A stretch of 64,000 nt of DNA from Bradyrhizobium paxllaeri (GTDB lineage: Bacteria; Pseudomonadota; Alphaproteobacteria; Rhizobiales; Xanthobacteraceae), in NCBI RefSeq assembly GCF_001693515.2, contig NZ_CP042968.1, forward strand, positions 2,418,001 to 2,482,000. Direction: 5' to 3'. The notes beneath the pieces were generated by a model that did not search any database, was not told where the DNA came from, and saw only the letters and a list, made by a program, of their open reading frames with translations. This document shows positions 36,044-44,655 of the stretch, one piece after another. Each line of letters begins with the position of its first letter. The first letter of the stretch is position 1. The position numbers and the translations under genes are program-made.

Positions 36044-37656
36044 CTCCGTATCAACCCTCGATCGCGACCGGCGTACCGCCGCGATTTTCAGACGAGGTGT
36101 TCGATCCGCGGCAGCCGACGCTGCAACTGATCTACGACACCGCGCCGGTCGGCCTTGCGTTCCTGTCGCCTGACTGCCGCTACCTGCAGATCAACCAGCG
36201 CCTGACCGATATCTGCGGCATTTCCGTAGAGGACCATCTTGGCCGCTATGTGCGGGATTGCGTACCGGCGCTGGCGGACGCGGTCGAAGGCATTGTGCAG
36301 TCAATCCTGCGCACCGGCGATCCCGTCACCGGCGTCGAGGTGGCCGGCCAGCGCGCCGACCAAACCGATGAGCGCTTCTGGGTCACCTACTGGCATCCGC
36401 ATCGCAACGCCGACGGTGAGATCGTTGGCGTCAATGTCGCCGCCGAGGAGATCACCGAGCGCAAGCGCGCCGAGGCCGCGCTGAGGGCCAGCGAACGCCA
36501 GTTCCACACGCTGGCGGATTCGATTCCGCAGCTGGTGTGGATGACGCACGCCGATGGCGCGATCTACTGGCTCAACAGTCACTGGTACGAATACACGGGC
36601 AGGCCTGCGGGCGAGATCGATCCGCATGCCTGGCATACGGTGCTTGGCAATCGCTGGACCGAAGCATTGGCAACCGGCACCGCCATGGAGTCGGAGCTGT
36701 CGCTGCTCGGCAAGGATGGCGAGTATCGCCCGTTCCTGACGCGTGTCGTTCCGCTGCGCGATCCCCAGGGCGTGGTCTATGGCTGGATCGGCACCCATAT
36801 CGACATCAGCGAACGCAAGCGCAGCGAGCGGGAAGTGCGCAGGGCAAGGGATGCGGCCGAAGCGGCGTTGCAAAATCTGCGCGAAACCCAGAACTCGCTG
36901 ATCGAGGCGGAAAAGCTAGCAGCGCTCGGTCGGCTGGTTGCGGGTGTCGCGCACGAAATCAACAATCCGCTCGGCACCAGTCTGACGGTCGCGTCATCGC
37001 TGGAGCGCAAAAGCCGGCAGTTTGCCGCGGAAACGACGCTGGGAACGCTCAAGCGGTCGAGCCTTAACGAGTTTGTGAAGGCCGTGCGCGACGGCTCCGC
37101 CCAGCTTCAGGAGAGCCTGAACCGTGCGGCCGAATTGATCCAGTCGTTCAAGCAGGTGGCGTCCGACCGCAACACTTCGGATCTTCGGTCGTTCGATCTC
37201 GGCGATCTCACCGAGCAGGTCGCCACGGGCTTGCGGCCGGCTCTGCCAAAGCACGGCGTGATGCTGAACGTCGAGTGCGAGCAGGGGCTTTCGGTCAGCA
37301 GCTATCCCGGCTCCTACGGGCAGGTGCTGACCAACCTTTTCCTCAACGCGATCGCGCATGCGTTTCCGGACGGCCGGCGGGGGAACATTGCCATCAAGGT
37401 GAGCGCATGCGGCGCCGATGACGTCGAAATCATCTTTAGCGATGACGGCTGCGGCATGAGCCCGGACGTCAGGCGGCAGGCGTTCGATCCGTTCTTTACC
37501 ACCCGCCGCCACCAGGGCGGCACGGGCCTCGGCCTGCATATCGTCTACAGCGTGGTGACGGATCGCCTGGGCGGCCAGCTCCGCTTGAGCAGCGAACCCG
37601 GGAAGGGGACTGACGTAAGGATCATACTCCCAAGACAGATGCCGGACAGGACGTGA
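36040..37656 (+). CDS. Soluble sensor histidine kinase with two PAS domains
   Basis: A 538-residue kinase without membrane helices. PAS 1 is at about 28-145 (LQLIYDTAPVGLAFLSPD), PAS 2 at about 152-270 (TLADSIPQLVWMTHADGAIYWLN) ending in its PAC motif YGWIGTHIDISERKRSE. A coiled linker leads to the dimerisation domain with the phospho-accepting His305 in GVAHEINNPLGT, and the ATPase domain holds DDGCGMSP and GGTGLGLHIVYSVV. It should autophosphorylate in response to a small-molecule or redox cue bound by PAS. No response regulator lies beside it. Its start overlaps a seven-codon ORF. Confidence 0.93.
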   Translation: MTPYQPSIATGVPPRFSDEVFDPRQPTLQLIYDTAPVGLAFLSPDCRYLQINQRLTDICGISVEDHLGRYVRDCVPALADAVEGIVQSILRTGDPVTGVEVAGQRADQTDERFWVTYWHPHRNADGEIVGVNVAAEEITERKRAEAALRASERQFHTLADSIPQLVWMTHADGAIYWLNSHWYEYTGRPAGEIDPHAWHTVLGNRWTEALATGTAMESELSLLGKDGEYRPFLTRVVPLRDPQGVVYGWIGTHIDISERKRSEREVRRARDAAEAALQNLRETQNSLIEAEKLAALGRLVAGVAHEINNPLGTSLTVASSLERKSRQFAAETTLGTLKRSSLNEFVKAVRDGSAQLQESLNRAAELIQSFKQVASDRNTSDLRSFDLGDLTEQVATGLRPALPKHGVMLNVECEQGLSVSSYPGSYGQVLTNLFLNAIAHAFPDGRRGNIAIKVSACGADDVEIIFSDDGCGMSPDVRRQAFDPFFTTRRHQGGTGLGLHIVYSVVTDRLGGQLRLSSEPGKGTDVRIILPRQMPDRT

Positions 37657-37682
37657 GCGTTATGCAGCCGCCGCTCCAAACA

Positions 37683-37712
37683 AAAACGCCGCCCGGGATT
37701 GGGCGGCGTTTT
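37683..37712. terminator. Bidirectional intrinsic terminator
   Basis: A perfect 12-bp stem, AAAACGCCGCCC (37683-37694) with 37701-37712, around a GGGATT loop, with T-tracts on both strands. It lies between the plus-strand kinase and the minus-strand epimerase and probably ends both transcripts. Confidence 0.88.
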
Positions 37713-37791
37713 GATGCCAAACGCGTAGAGGGTGTGTGGCCGGCAGTTTAGCGCATCGGCGCGACTCGTCCAATCGATATCTTCGGCAGCC

Positions 37792-38775
37792 TCACTCCAC
37801 GGGGTAAGGCCCCTCGCTGAAAACGCGATCGTGATAACCCTTGCTGCCGATCTCGCGCGCGAGGGGGCTGCGGATGTCCTCGTCGGTCCGCAGCCGCGCC
37901 ATCAGCGCGCGGAAATCATGGCGCGGCCGCCAGCCGAGTTCGGCGCGGGCGCGGTCGTTGATATAGACGCGATCGATGCCCGGAAGCATCGTCCAGCCAC
38001 GGCCTGCATATTCGGCCTCATAGTCCGGCACGCAGCGGCGGATCACGGCCGGCGCGTTGGTGCGCAATTCCGCCGCGTCGTGGCGCGCGAACGGCGTAGT
38101 GGCGCTGATGATGTATTTTGCGAAGCCGGCCGATGGCGCGTGCTGTGCCGCCAGGAGATGCGCGCTGACCACGTCCTCGATGTCGACACGACGATACAGG
38201 AACTCGTTGGTCTTGGCGTTGGCGTCGCTAAACGCCTCGCGTGTCGCGCGATTGTCGTCTTCCTCGGGAAAGAAACGCGAGGTGCGCAGCACGATGGCGC
38301 AAAGCGAATGATTGCGCGCGAATAGCTGGCACAGATCCTCCGCTGCCGCCTTGGTGACGCCATAGATATTTTTCGGCACCGCCGTGACGTCTTCGGTGAT
38401 CCAGGCGGCCGGCTCGCCCGGCGGCGGCACCAGCGCATCACCGAAGACGCTTGTCGTGCTGGTGTAGACGAATGCCGAGACACCCGCTGCCGCGGCTTCT
38501 TCGAGCAGGTTGAGCGTGCCCGTGATGTTGACGTCGACGAAGTCCTGGCGGCTATGCGTTGCCACATGCGGCTTGTGCAGCGTTGCGGCGTGCAGCACCG
38601 TCGCGGCGCCTCTCATGCAACGGCGCACGAACGCCCGGTCAGCGATCGAGCCTGTGTGATGCGTGAACGCGCCGGGCAGAATGTCGATGCCGATGGCCTC
38701 GCGCCGCTGCGCCTGCAGCGTACGGATCAACGCCTCGCCCAAATGGCCGGAACTGCCGGTCACCAGTACCGTCAC
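37792..38775 (-). CDS. NAD(P)-dependent epimerase/dehydratase (extended SDR)
   Basis: A 327-residue extended short-chain dehydrogenase. The dinucleotide site is GSSGHLGEALI (GxxGxxG) at 7-17, and the catalytic set is Ser-Thr in VYTSTTSVFGD with YGVTK (Tyr and Lys) at about 168-172. It resembles NDP-sugar epimerases, and might act on an envelope sugar precursor. It is followed by a class II aldolase-like gene upstream on the same strand (30 bases), so the pair may be an operon. Confidence 0.88.
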   Translation of the reverse strand: MTVLVTGSSGHLGEALIRTLQAQRREAIGIDILPGAFTHHTGSIADRAFVRRCMRGAATVLHAATLHKPHVATHSRQDFVDVNITGTLNLLEEAAAAGVSAFVYTSTTSVFGDALVPPPGEPAAWITEDVTAVPKNIYGVTKAAAEDLCQLFARNHSLCAIVLRTSRFFPEEDDNRATREAFSDANAKTNEFLYRRVDIEDVVSAHLLAAQHAPSAGFAKYIISATTPFARHDAAELRTNAPAVIRRCVPDYEAEYAGRGWTMLPGIDRVYINDRARAELGWRPRHDFRALMARLRTDEDIRSPLAREIGSKGYHDRVFSEGPYPVE

Positions 38776-38805
38776 GCGCTACAACCTTTTTCACGTTCGC
38801 CAGGT

Positions 38806-39582
38806 TCAGGTCTTGTAGCTCGGATCGATGCGATCGAGTTTTCGCAACAGCGGCGGCCACACCAATTGCGTCGAGCGCCGCTCGGCGAAATCGGCATTGC
38901 TGAACAGTTGTTCGTTCTTGTCGACCACAGCCTGCTCGATCGGGTAGGCGGTCGGGCCCAGCATGCGGGTGCGCACCTGCATCGTGCAGGCGCGCTCCAG
39001 GTGATACATGCGCTCGAAGGCGGAGGCGACCGAACGGCCAACCGTCAGCGTGCCGTGGTTGCGCAGCAGCATGTGGTTCTTGTTGCCAAGGTCCTTCTGC
39101 AGCCGCGGGCGCTCGTCATGGTCCAGCGCCACGCCTTCATAGTCGTGATAGGCGAGGTCGTGGGTGACGAATTGCGCGGTCTGGTTCATCGGCAACAGGC
39201 CTTCCATGCAACTCGCGACCGCCGTTCCGTCCGGCGTATGCAGATGAAGCACGCAGCCGGCATCCTCGCGCACCTCGTGGATCGCCGAATGGATGGTGAA
39301 GCCTGCGGGGTTGATGCTGTATTCGCTTTCGCTGAGTTGGTTGCCGTGGAGATCGACCTTCACCAGGCTCGACGCCGTGATCTCCTCGAACATCAGCCCG
39401 TACGGGTTGATCAGGAAATGATGGTCGGGGCCGGGCACGCGCGCCGAGATGTGGGTGTCGACCAGATCGTCCCAGCCATAGAGAGCGACGAGGCGATAGC
39501 AGGCGGCGAGGTTGATCCGCTGGTTCCACTCAGCGTCCGTCATGCCGGGAACCCGCTTCAGGCGAGCTTCTGCTGGCGACAT
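38806..39582 (-). CDS. Class II aldolase/adducin-family protein
   Basis: A 258-residue protein. Zinc ligands of the family are visible as HLHTPDG (about 123-129) and His in LRNHGTLTVG (about 186). The segment DLVDTHISARVPGPDHHFLINPYG is the usual phosphate/substrate loop. Members are aldolases, decarboxylases or epimerases of small sugars or hydroxyacids. Upstream of and probably co-transcribed with the epimerase. The real substrate is unknown. Confidence 0.87.
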   Translation of the reverse strand: MSPAEARLKRVPGMTDAEWNQRINLAACYRLVALYGWDDLVDTHISARVPGPDHHFLINPYGLMFEEITASSLVKVDLHGNQLSESEYSINPAGFTIHSAIHEVREDAGCVLHLHTPDGTAVASCMEGLLPMNQTAQFVTHDLAYHDYEGVALDHDERPRLQKDLGNKNHMLLRNHGTLTVGRSVASAFERMYHLERACTMQVRTRMLGPTAYPIEQAVVDKNEQLFSNADFAERRSTQLVWPPLLRKLDRIDPSYKT

Positions 39583-39693
39583 GGCGCGGTCTCCCGAAAA
39601 TGATCGATTTGAAGAGCAAGCCTAGCCGTGTGCCGGACGGCCAGCAAGGCAGCCATCCTGCGTGGCAGTCATGCCATCGCAGGCACCGGGTCG

Positions 39694-41343
39694 TTACGGC
39701 GCCGGAATGGCGAGAAGTGTCGAGATGGCGCGGCCGCGAATATCGTAGACGCGCGCGAACACGACATCATCGCGCTTGATCTCCACCATGACGGGCGCGG
39801 TGAGGCCCTTGCAGTAGAACTCGCCCAGCGTCATCGCGAAGTCGGCGGACTGGCTGTCCCAGCCGATCGTGAAGTCAGGGCCGAGCGCGACCTGCGCCGG
39901 CCGCTGCGGACCACACACCGCGACCTTCCACTTGCGACCCGCCGGAGCCACTTCCTGGCGCTCTACCAGCTCTTCGCGCAGACCGTCGGAAGCCTGCTTC
40001 AGCGCCAGACCCCAATAGTCCAGCATGAAGTAATTGTCGGCGGTCCGCACCGTGCCGGCGATGTGATTGAAGTGGGTGTATTCGTAAGGGTGCAGGCGGA
40101 TCATTTCGCTGAGCGGCAGCAGCAGGCCGAACGTGAACACCGCCAGCGCGGCAGGCTGCCAGCGGCGGTGATTGTCCTTGAGCCAGTTCATGCCCCAGGC
40201 GAACGATACGCCGGCGAGCACCGCCATAGGCGGGATGACGAAAACGAAATGCCGGATGCCGTTGTAGAGCGCCGGCCGCTTCACCATCGCGATCACCAGC
40301 GGCAAGGTCGCCGCCAGCGTCAGCATCAGGTATATGGTCTTGCGGCGGGCCTTCACGTCTTTGCGCGATAGCGACATGAAGGTGCCGACGATGCCGGCGA
40401 ACAGAAGCGCGAGCATGACCTCGGGAAGCTGCAGCGCGAACAGGGTCGGCAGGTAGGACCACGGCATATCAGGCACCGACACCAGCGCGCCGTCGAACAT
40501 TTCCTTCCAGGGCTTCTCGAAGAAGTGCGAGAAATAGGTCAGCGCCTTGAAGGGATGGTCCGCTTCCATGATCGACCACGGCCACACCAGGCCCATGATC
40601 AGGTAACCGAGCACGAGGCCGGGCAGCAGCACGTACACGACATGGGCGAAGCGACGGCCGGCTTCGCGCGCGCCCTGGTTGCGAACTTCCTCGATAAGCA
40701 GCGGGACGAAGCCCACCATCGCATAGACCAGCGCCATCCCGCCGAGAATCCGGCAGCCGATGGAGAGGCCGGCGCCGATGCCGACGATCAAAATGGTTCG
40801 CGGCGAGGGCGCGGGGTATTCCTCGGCGAGACGCACCAAACCCAGGATCAGGATCACCATCGAGACGGCAAACGGCGCATCCTTCGGGTTCATGAACATG
40901 TGGCCATAGAAGGTCGGGCACAGCACCAGCAGCAGCAGCGTTGCGAGCCCGGCAAGCGGACCGCCGACCCGCCGCGCCAGCCGCCAGGTCACGCCAAGGC
41001 CGATCAGGCCGACGATGGCACCGAGCAGGCGGCGCGTTTCAAACAATTCGAGCGGGATGACCTTGTGCAGCAGCGCCGCCGCCATGTCGAAGCCGCCGCC
41101 ATACATGTAGAGATTGGCGAACGACAGCGCGCCGGTGTCCTTGAAGCCGGAACCGTACATCCGCAACAGCAGGTCGGCATATTCAGCGTGCGTGTAGTCG
41201 TCCCAGCCCAGCCCGTAGTCGCGGAAAGTCAGGCCCGCGACCAGGGCGACCACGGCCAGCACGAAGATGGCAAGGTCGTCACAGGTCCGCTCCACCGAGC
41301 GCCGCGCGGGCGTATCGAGGGCAGAAGTCGTGATGGATGACAT
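39694..41343 (-). CDS. GT39/ArnT-like membrane glycosyltransferase
   Basis: A 549-residue inner-membrane protein with about 11-13 helices. The first periplasmic loop carries FRDYGLGWDDYTHAEY, the acidic catalytic motif of polyprenyl-phosphate-sugar-dependent transferases (PMT/ArnT type). The C-terminal part from about 430 is soluble and periplasmic. It should move a sugar from a lipid carrier onto an envelope acceptor. I chose ATG 41343 (MSSITTSALDTPA); the earlier in-frame ATG at 41478 lies in A+T-rich intergenic sequence. Confidence 0.83.
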   Translation of the reverse strand: MSSITTSALDTPARRSVERTCDDLAIFVLAVVALVAGLTFRDYGLGWDDYTHAEYADLLLRMYGSGFKDTGALSFANLYMYGGGFDMAAALLHKVIPLELFETRRLLGAIVGLIGLGVTWRLARRVGGPLAGLATLLLLVLCPTFYGHMFMNPKDAPFAVSMVILILGLVRLAEEYPAPSPRTILIVGIGAGLSIGCRILGGMALVYAMVGFVPLLIEEVRNQGAREAGRRFAHVVYVLLPGLVLGYLIMGLVWPWSIMEADHPFKALTYFSHFFEKPWKEMFDGALVSVPDMPWSYLPTLFALQLPEVMLALLFAGIVGTFMSLSRKDVKARRKTIYLMLTLAATLPLVIAMVKRPALYNGIRHFVFVIPPMAVLAGVSFAWGMNWLKDNHRRWQPAALAVFTFGLLLPLSEMIRLHPYEYTHFNHIAGTVRTADNYFMLDYWGLALKQASDGLREELVERQEVAPAGRKWKVAVCGPQRPAQVALGPDFTIGWDSQSADFAMTLGEFYCKGLTAPVMVEIKRDDVVFARVYDIRGRAISTLLAIPAP

Positions 41344-41681
41344 GGCGATTGGTAACCCAGCGTCCCCTATGGCCCACGAAGGATATTGTTGAGCCGCATT
41401 CCCCGGGTACCCATATAGCCTAGTTCCATTTCCAAGTAATTGGGAATTGTGGCCTAAAGCCCTGATGCAATGCAACAAAAGGGCGGTATTTAGTAGATGG
41501 TAAAACTACGGCCGGCGGGCTGAACGATACCTGAATGGCCGCCGAGATCGGATCCGGCAAACGAACGAGCGCCGTTATGGAACCGGGGACGCAATTGGCG
41601 GTTGGCGGTGCGCACAAGATGACGGTATCGTGGCCTGGGGCGGCTGGCGAGCGTTAAGGGCGCGGCTGAGGGGTTAGTTCA
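41344..41681. other. 338-base divergent intergenic region
   Basis: Relatively A+T-rich for the window. Probably holds promoters of the GT39-like gene (minus) and the proline-rich membrane protein (plus). No clear operator or hairpin seen. Confidence 0.4.
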
Positions 41682-42557
41682 ATGATGTTTGTGGTGTTGG
41701 TCGCGGCGATCGGCCTCGCTTTGGCAGGCCTGCTGGCGATCGGCTTCGGGATACCGATCAAGGAATTCAGCACCGGTAACACGCTGATTATCGCCGGCGT
41801 AACCGGCATTTGCACCGGCGCGATCATGTTTGCGCTGTGGGTAGCGGTCCGGGAGTTGAAGAACATCGCACGCCGGCTCGGCGCCGGCCTGCCCGAAGCG
41901 CGCGGTGAGGCCGCGGCGCTGCCGCCGCTTCCTGTCGCTGCGGCGCGGGATACCGCTCCGGTCGTCCCCAGTTTCCCGGCCGCGGAACAGGCGAGCGGTC
42001 CCGGACCATTCTCGCCAGTGGCACCGCCGCCGTGGCAGAACGAGACTGTCTTGCGCGATCACCCGATCCCGGAACCGACCCACCCCGAACCGCCGCCGTC
42101 GACGCCGAAACCGAAGCGCAATCTGCTGTTTTCCTCGACATCACGAAAGGAACGCGAGCGTGCGCAATCGCGGGGCGGCGAACCGCTGCCGCCGGATCTG
42201 TTGTCATCCGACTTTCGCTCCAATCCGCCCGCCGTGCCGCCGGTCGAACCGGCCGAACCGCCACGGGGGGCGTTCGATGACGCCTGGCCGAGAACGGATC
42301 GCAAGACTGCTGAAGCCCCGCTACCGCCGCTGCCGCCGCGGCGCGGTGGCCGCATGTCTCCGACGCTCGCGGAAGCCAATGCTGGACCGGGGCGCACGGA
42401 GGATCAGCCGGCGGTGACGGTGCTGAAGTCCGGCATTGTCGATGGCATGGCCTATTCGCTCTATTCCGATGGTTCGATCGAGGCCCAGATGCCGGAGGGG
42501 ATGATGCGCTTCGCCTCCATCGACGAACTGCGCGCGCATCTCGATCAGCGGCCCTAG
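41682..42557 (+). CDS. Proline-rich two-helix membrane protein of unknown function
   Basis: A 291-residue protein: two N-terminal membrane helices (about 4-26 and 34-58), a long disordered Pro/Arg/Glu linker (65-235), and a short folded C-terminus (VTVLKSGIVDGMAYSLYSDGSIEAQMP then MMRFASIDELRAHLDQ). I have seen this C-terminal motif only in Bradyrhizobium-type hypothetical proteins. It could tether a cytoplasmic domain to the membrane. The stop codon overlaps the start of a hairpin. Confidence 0.75.
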   Translation: MMFVVLVAAIGLALAGLLAIGFGIPIKEFSTGNTLIIAGVTGICTGAIMFALWVAVRELKNIARRLGAGLPEARGEAAALPPLPVAAARDTAPVVPSFPAAEQASGPGPFSPVAPPPWQNETVLRDHPIPEPTHPEPPPSTPKPKRNLLFSSTSRKERERAQSRGGEPLPPDLLSSDFRSNPPAVPPVEPAEPPRGAFDDAWPRTDRKTAEAPLPPLPPRRGGRMSPTLAEANAGPGRTEDQPAVTVLKSGIVDGMAYSLYSDGSIEAQMPEGMMRFASIDELRAHLDQRP

Positions 42558-42686
42558 AGCCCTTTTTCCGTTCCGATGGAATCGGAACGGGGCTCCAGAT
42601 TTTTGATTTGACGCGTTTTCTTGACGCGAACCGGTGCCCACCCACGGATCAAGTCCGAGGGCATGCTTCGCTGGAAAACGCTTTAG
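42557..42686. repeat. Dispersed extragenic repeat beginning with a hairpin at the stop codon
   Basis: Nested arms GAGCCC/GGGCTC (42557-42562/42590-42595) and CCGTTCCGAT/ATCGGAACGG (42568-42577/42581-42590) form a strong hairpin, and the stretch continues to GAAAACGCTTTAG. The same type of unit is frequent in Bradyrhizobium genomes as I remember it. The hairpin may terminate the upstream gene. The rest of the gap to 42868 shows no gene. Confidence 0.65.
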
Positions 42687-42868
42687 TGCCGGCCAATACT
42701 TGCTGCGAAGCAGGCTATCGAAAATAAAACGCCGCCGTTCTTGTCAGTTTCCCGGCACTTCGGTCATATACGCCAAGTTGTACGAGCTTTCGTTGATGTA
42801 TAGGCGCGGTCGGATACTGTCCGAACCGTGTGGCCGACAGATGCGTTGGTGACCCAGAAGGTTGAGCC

Positions 42869-43282
42869 ATGACTGATCCCGCCGGCAAAACGCCCGTCGA
42901 ACTGACCGCCAATATCGTTTCGGCCTATCTCAGCAACAATCCGACCCAGGCCTCTGAAATCCCGAACCTGATCAGCCAGGTCCACGCCGCGCTGATGCGG
43001 GTGTCGAGCGGCCGCCCCGAGACGCCGCTCGAGCCGGCCAAGCCGGCAGTGTCGATGAAGAAGTCGATAACCCCGGAATATCTGGTGTGTCTGGAAGACG
43101 GCAAGCGCTTCAAGTCGCTCAAGCGCCATCTGCGCACGCAGTACAACATGACGCCGGAACAGTACCGCGACAAATGGGGCCTGCCGCCGGATTACCCGAT
43201 GGTGGCGCCGAACTACGCGGTGGCGCGTTCGCAGCTCGCCAAGAAGATGGGCCTCGGTCAGCAGGCGCGGAAGCGGAAGTAA
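42869..43282 (+). CDS. MucR/Ros-family zinc-finger-type transcriptional regulator with altered zinc ligands
   Basis: A 137-residue regulator. The DNA-binding domain (about 66-137) has CLEDGKRFKSLKRHLRTQYNMT, then PEQYRDKWGLPPDYPMVAPNYAVARSQLAKKMG. In Ros the zinc ligands are CxxC...H...H; here the second Cys is Asp (CLED) and the His four after the first is Gln (HLRTQ), so zinc is probably weak or absent, as reported for some MucR homologues. The N-terminus (10-40) is an oligomerisation helix. MucR proteins bind A+T-rich DNA and control exopolysaccharide, motility and symbiosis. Confidence 0.93.
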   Translation: MTDPAGKTPVELTANIVSAYLSNNPTQASEIPNLISQVHAALMRVSSGRPETPLEPAKPAVSMKKSITPEYLVCLEDGKRFKSLKRHLRTQYNMTPEQYRDKWGLPPDYPMVAPNYAVARSQLAKKMGLGQQARKRK

Positions 43283-43294
43283 CTGCGCGAAACG

Positions 43295-43735
43295 TCAGGA
43301 AGCCGCGGCCAGCGACTCGCGCGCGTCGGAGCGGATGCGCTCGACCATGGAGCGCAGGCCGTTGGAACGCTGCGGCGTCAGATGCTCGCGGAATCCAAAC
43401 TCGTCGAACACGGCGAGCGCATCGGTCGAAAGAATCTGTTGTGGCGTGCGGCCGGAATACAGCGTGAGCAGGATTGCGATCAGGCCGCGCACGATGTGAG
43501 CGTCGCTGTCACCCAGATACTTCAGCCGCGGCTCGCCATTGCCGCTGCGGTCGATCTGCCTGGAAAGCCAGACCTGGCTGACGCAGCCATTGACCTTGTT
43601 CTCGGCGGAATGCTCGGCCTCCGGCATCGGATCGAGCATGCGGCCGAGTTCGATGACATACCGGTAGCGGTCGTCCCACTCGTCCAGCAGTTCGAAATTG
43701 TCCCTGATTTCGTCGATCGTCATCCTGGTCCGCAT
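43295..43735 (-). CDS. sufE: SufE-family sulfur acceptor protein
   Basis: A 146-residue protein with the SufE signature EHSAENKVNGCVSQVWL, where the Cys is the sulfur acceptor, and LDEWDDRYRYVIELGR near the start. SufE takes persulfide sulfur from the SufS cysteine desulfurase for iron-sulfur cluster assembly. ATG 43735 follows AAGGAAACGG; a second ATG four codons later is possible. No other suf gene is here, so this may be a separate copy. It converges on mucR with a 12-base gap. Confidence 0.92.
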   Translation of the reverse strand: MRTRMTIDEIRDNFELLDEWDDRYRYVIELGRMLDPMPEAEHSAENKVNGCVSQVWLSRQIDRSGNGEPRLKYLGDSDAHIVRGLIAILLTLYSGRTPQQILSTDALAVFDEFGFREHLTPQRSNGLRSMVERIRSDARESLAAAS

Positions 43736-43805
43736 CCGTTTCCTTGAAGTCTTATATAGGACGCGGATTGGACGAAAGCGACGGAAATGGAACCGGTTCC
43801 GCCGC

Positions 43806-44234
43806 CTATTTTGCAGCCAACGGCGTCCGCGGCATCCGCCATTCGATCGCCATGTCGTCGTCCGTCAGCGCGTCGGTGGGCGACGTGTTCGCGGCAACGG
43901 CCTCGGCGTCGGTGCCGATCGAACTGGTATGGTCGGGCTTCTTGTCGGGGACCCTGGGTTGCTCGGACTTCTTGTCGTCGGTGATGATCTTGTACAACTG
44001 GCGGGCGCCATCCTGGGCGCGCTGGCCGATCGCCGTTGCGGCCTGGCCGCCGACCTCGCAAGCCGCCGGCTGGCGCTTGCAGAACTGGCTCATGTCGGAG
44101 GCGGCGGCGGTGGCAGCCGATACAGCCTCGGACGCGCTGATCTGCGGCGTCTTGTCCGATTCGGGCGTCTTTTCCCTGGGCAGCAGCACGAGCACGAGCC
44201 CGAGCCAGAACGCCATGCGAAGCATAAAAAACAT
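43806..44234 (-). CDS. DUF5330 protein
   Basis: A 142-residue protein with an N-terminal membrane anchor or signal (MFFMLRMAFWLGLVLVLLP), then SASEAVSAATAAASDMSQFCKRQPAACEVG, the two-cysteine motif I associate with DUF5330. The C-terminus is Lys/Asp-rich and disordered. Found in Alphaproteobacteria, function unknown. The two Cys (QFCKRQPAAC) may form a periplasmic disulfide. Confidence 0.8.
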   Translation of the reverse strand: MFFMLRMAFWLGLVLVLLPREKTPESDKTPQISASEAVSAATAAASDMSQFCKRQPAACEVGGQAATAIGQRAQDGARQLYKIITDDKKSEQPRVPDKKPDHTSSIGTDAEAVAANTSPTDALTDDDMAIEWRMPRTPLAAK

Positions 44235-44655
44235 CTCGCGATCCCGGTCGTCTTTTGGTTGTGCCGCGGTTAACCCGCAGCTTCGTTTCTGACTAACAGT
44301 CGTCGATAAATCCTAAGTGTTTGCATTGAAGTAAATTCGGCGAAAACTCGCAGAAAATTTGAAAGATGCGATTCGACGTAAATTTTCGATTGATGGCGAT
44401 GAATACGCGCAAAGGCTGCGTCGGCAGCGCGTCCACCATTTCGAAACCATAGAACCTCAGTGCTGGAAACCTATCGTTCACCATCCGCGTCGAATGGAGC
44501 TCGCGCAAGGCGCGAAATCCCTGCGAAGACGCGGTGCCCGGCGCCAATCCGCATCGCCTTAGCGTTCGCTTAAGCTCGCTCTGACACGGTGGCGTCAAGG
44601 ATAATGGGGGCGTTCCGGCGCGTCTGTCTGACGAACGAGCCGAAGCGCGAGAGCC
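44235..44655. other. 421-base divergent intergenic region
   Basis: A+T-rich part about 44285-44400, probably promoters for the DUF5330 gene (minus) and the sensor kinase (plus). A 67-residue frame at 44359-44562 lacks coding character and an RBS, so I do not call it. Confidence 0.4.

Noticed and set aside
35695..36054. A 119-residue minus-strand frame
   Set aside because: No domain, no RBS, and it overlaps the kinase start region.
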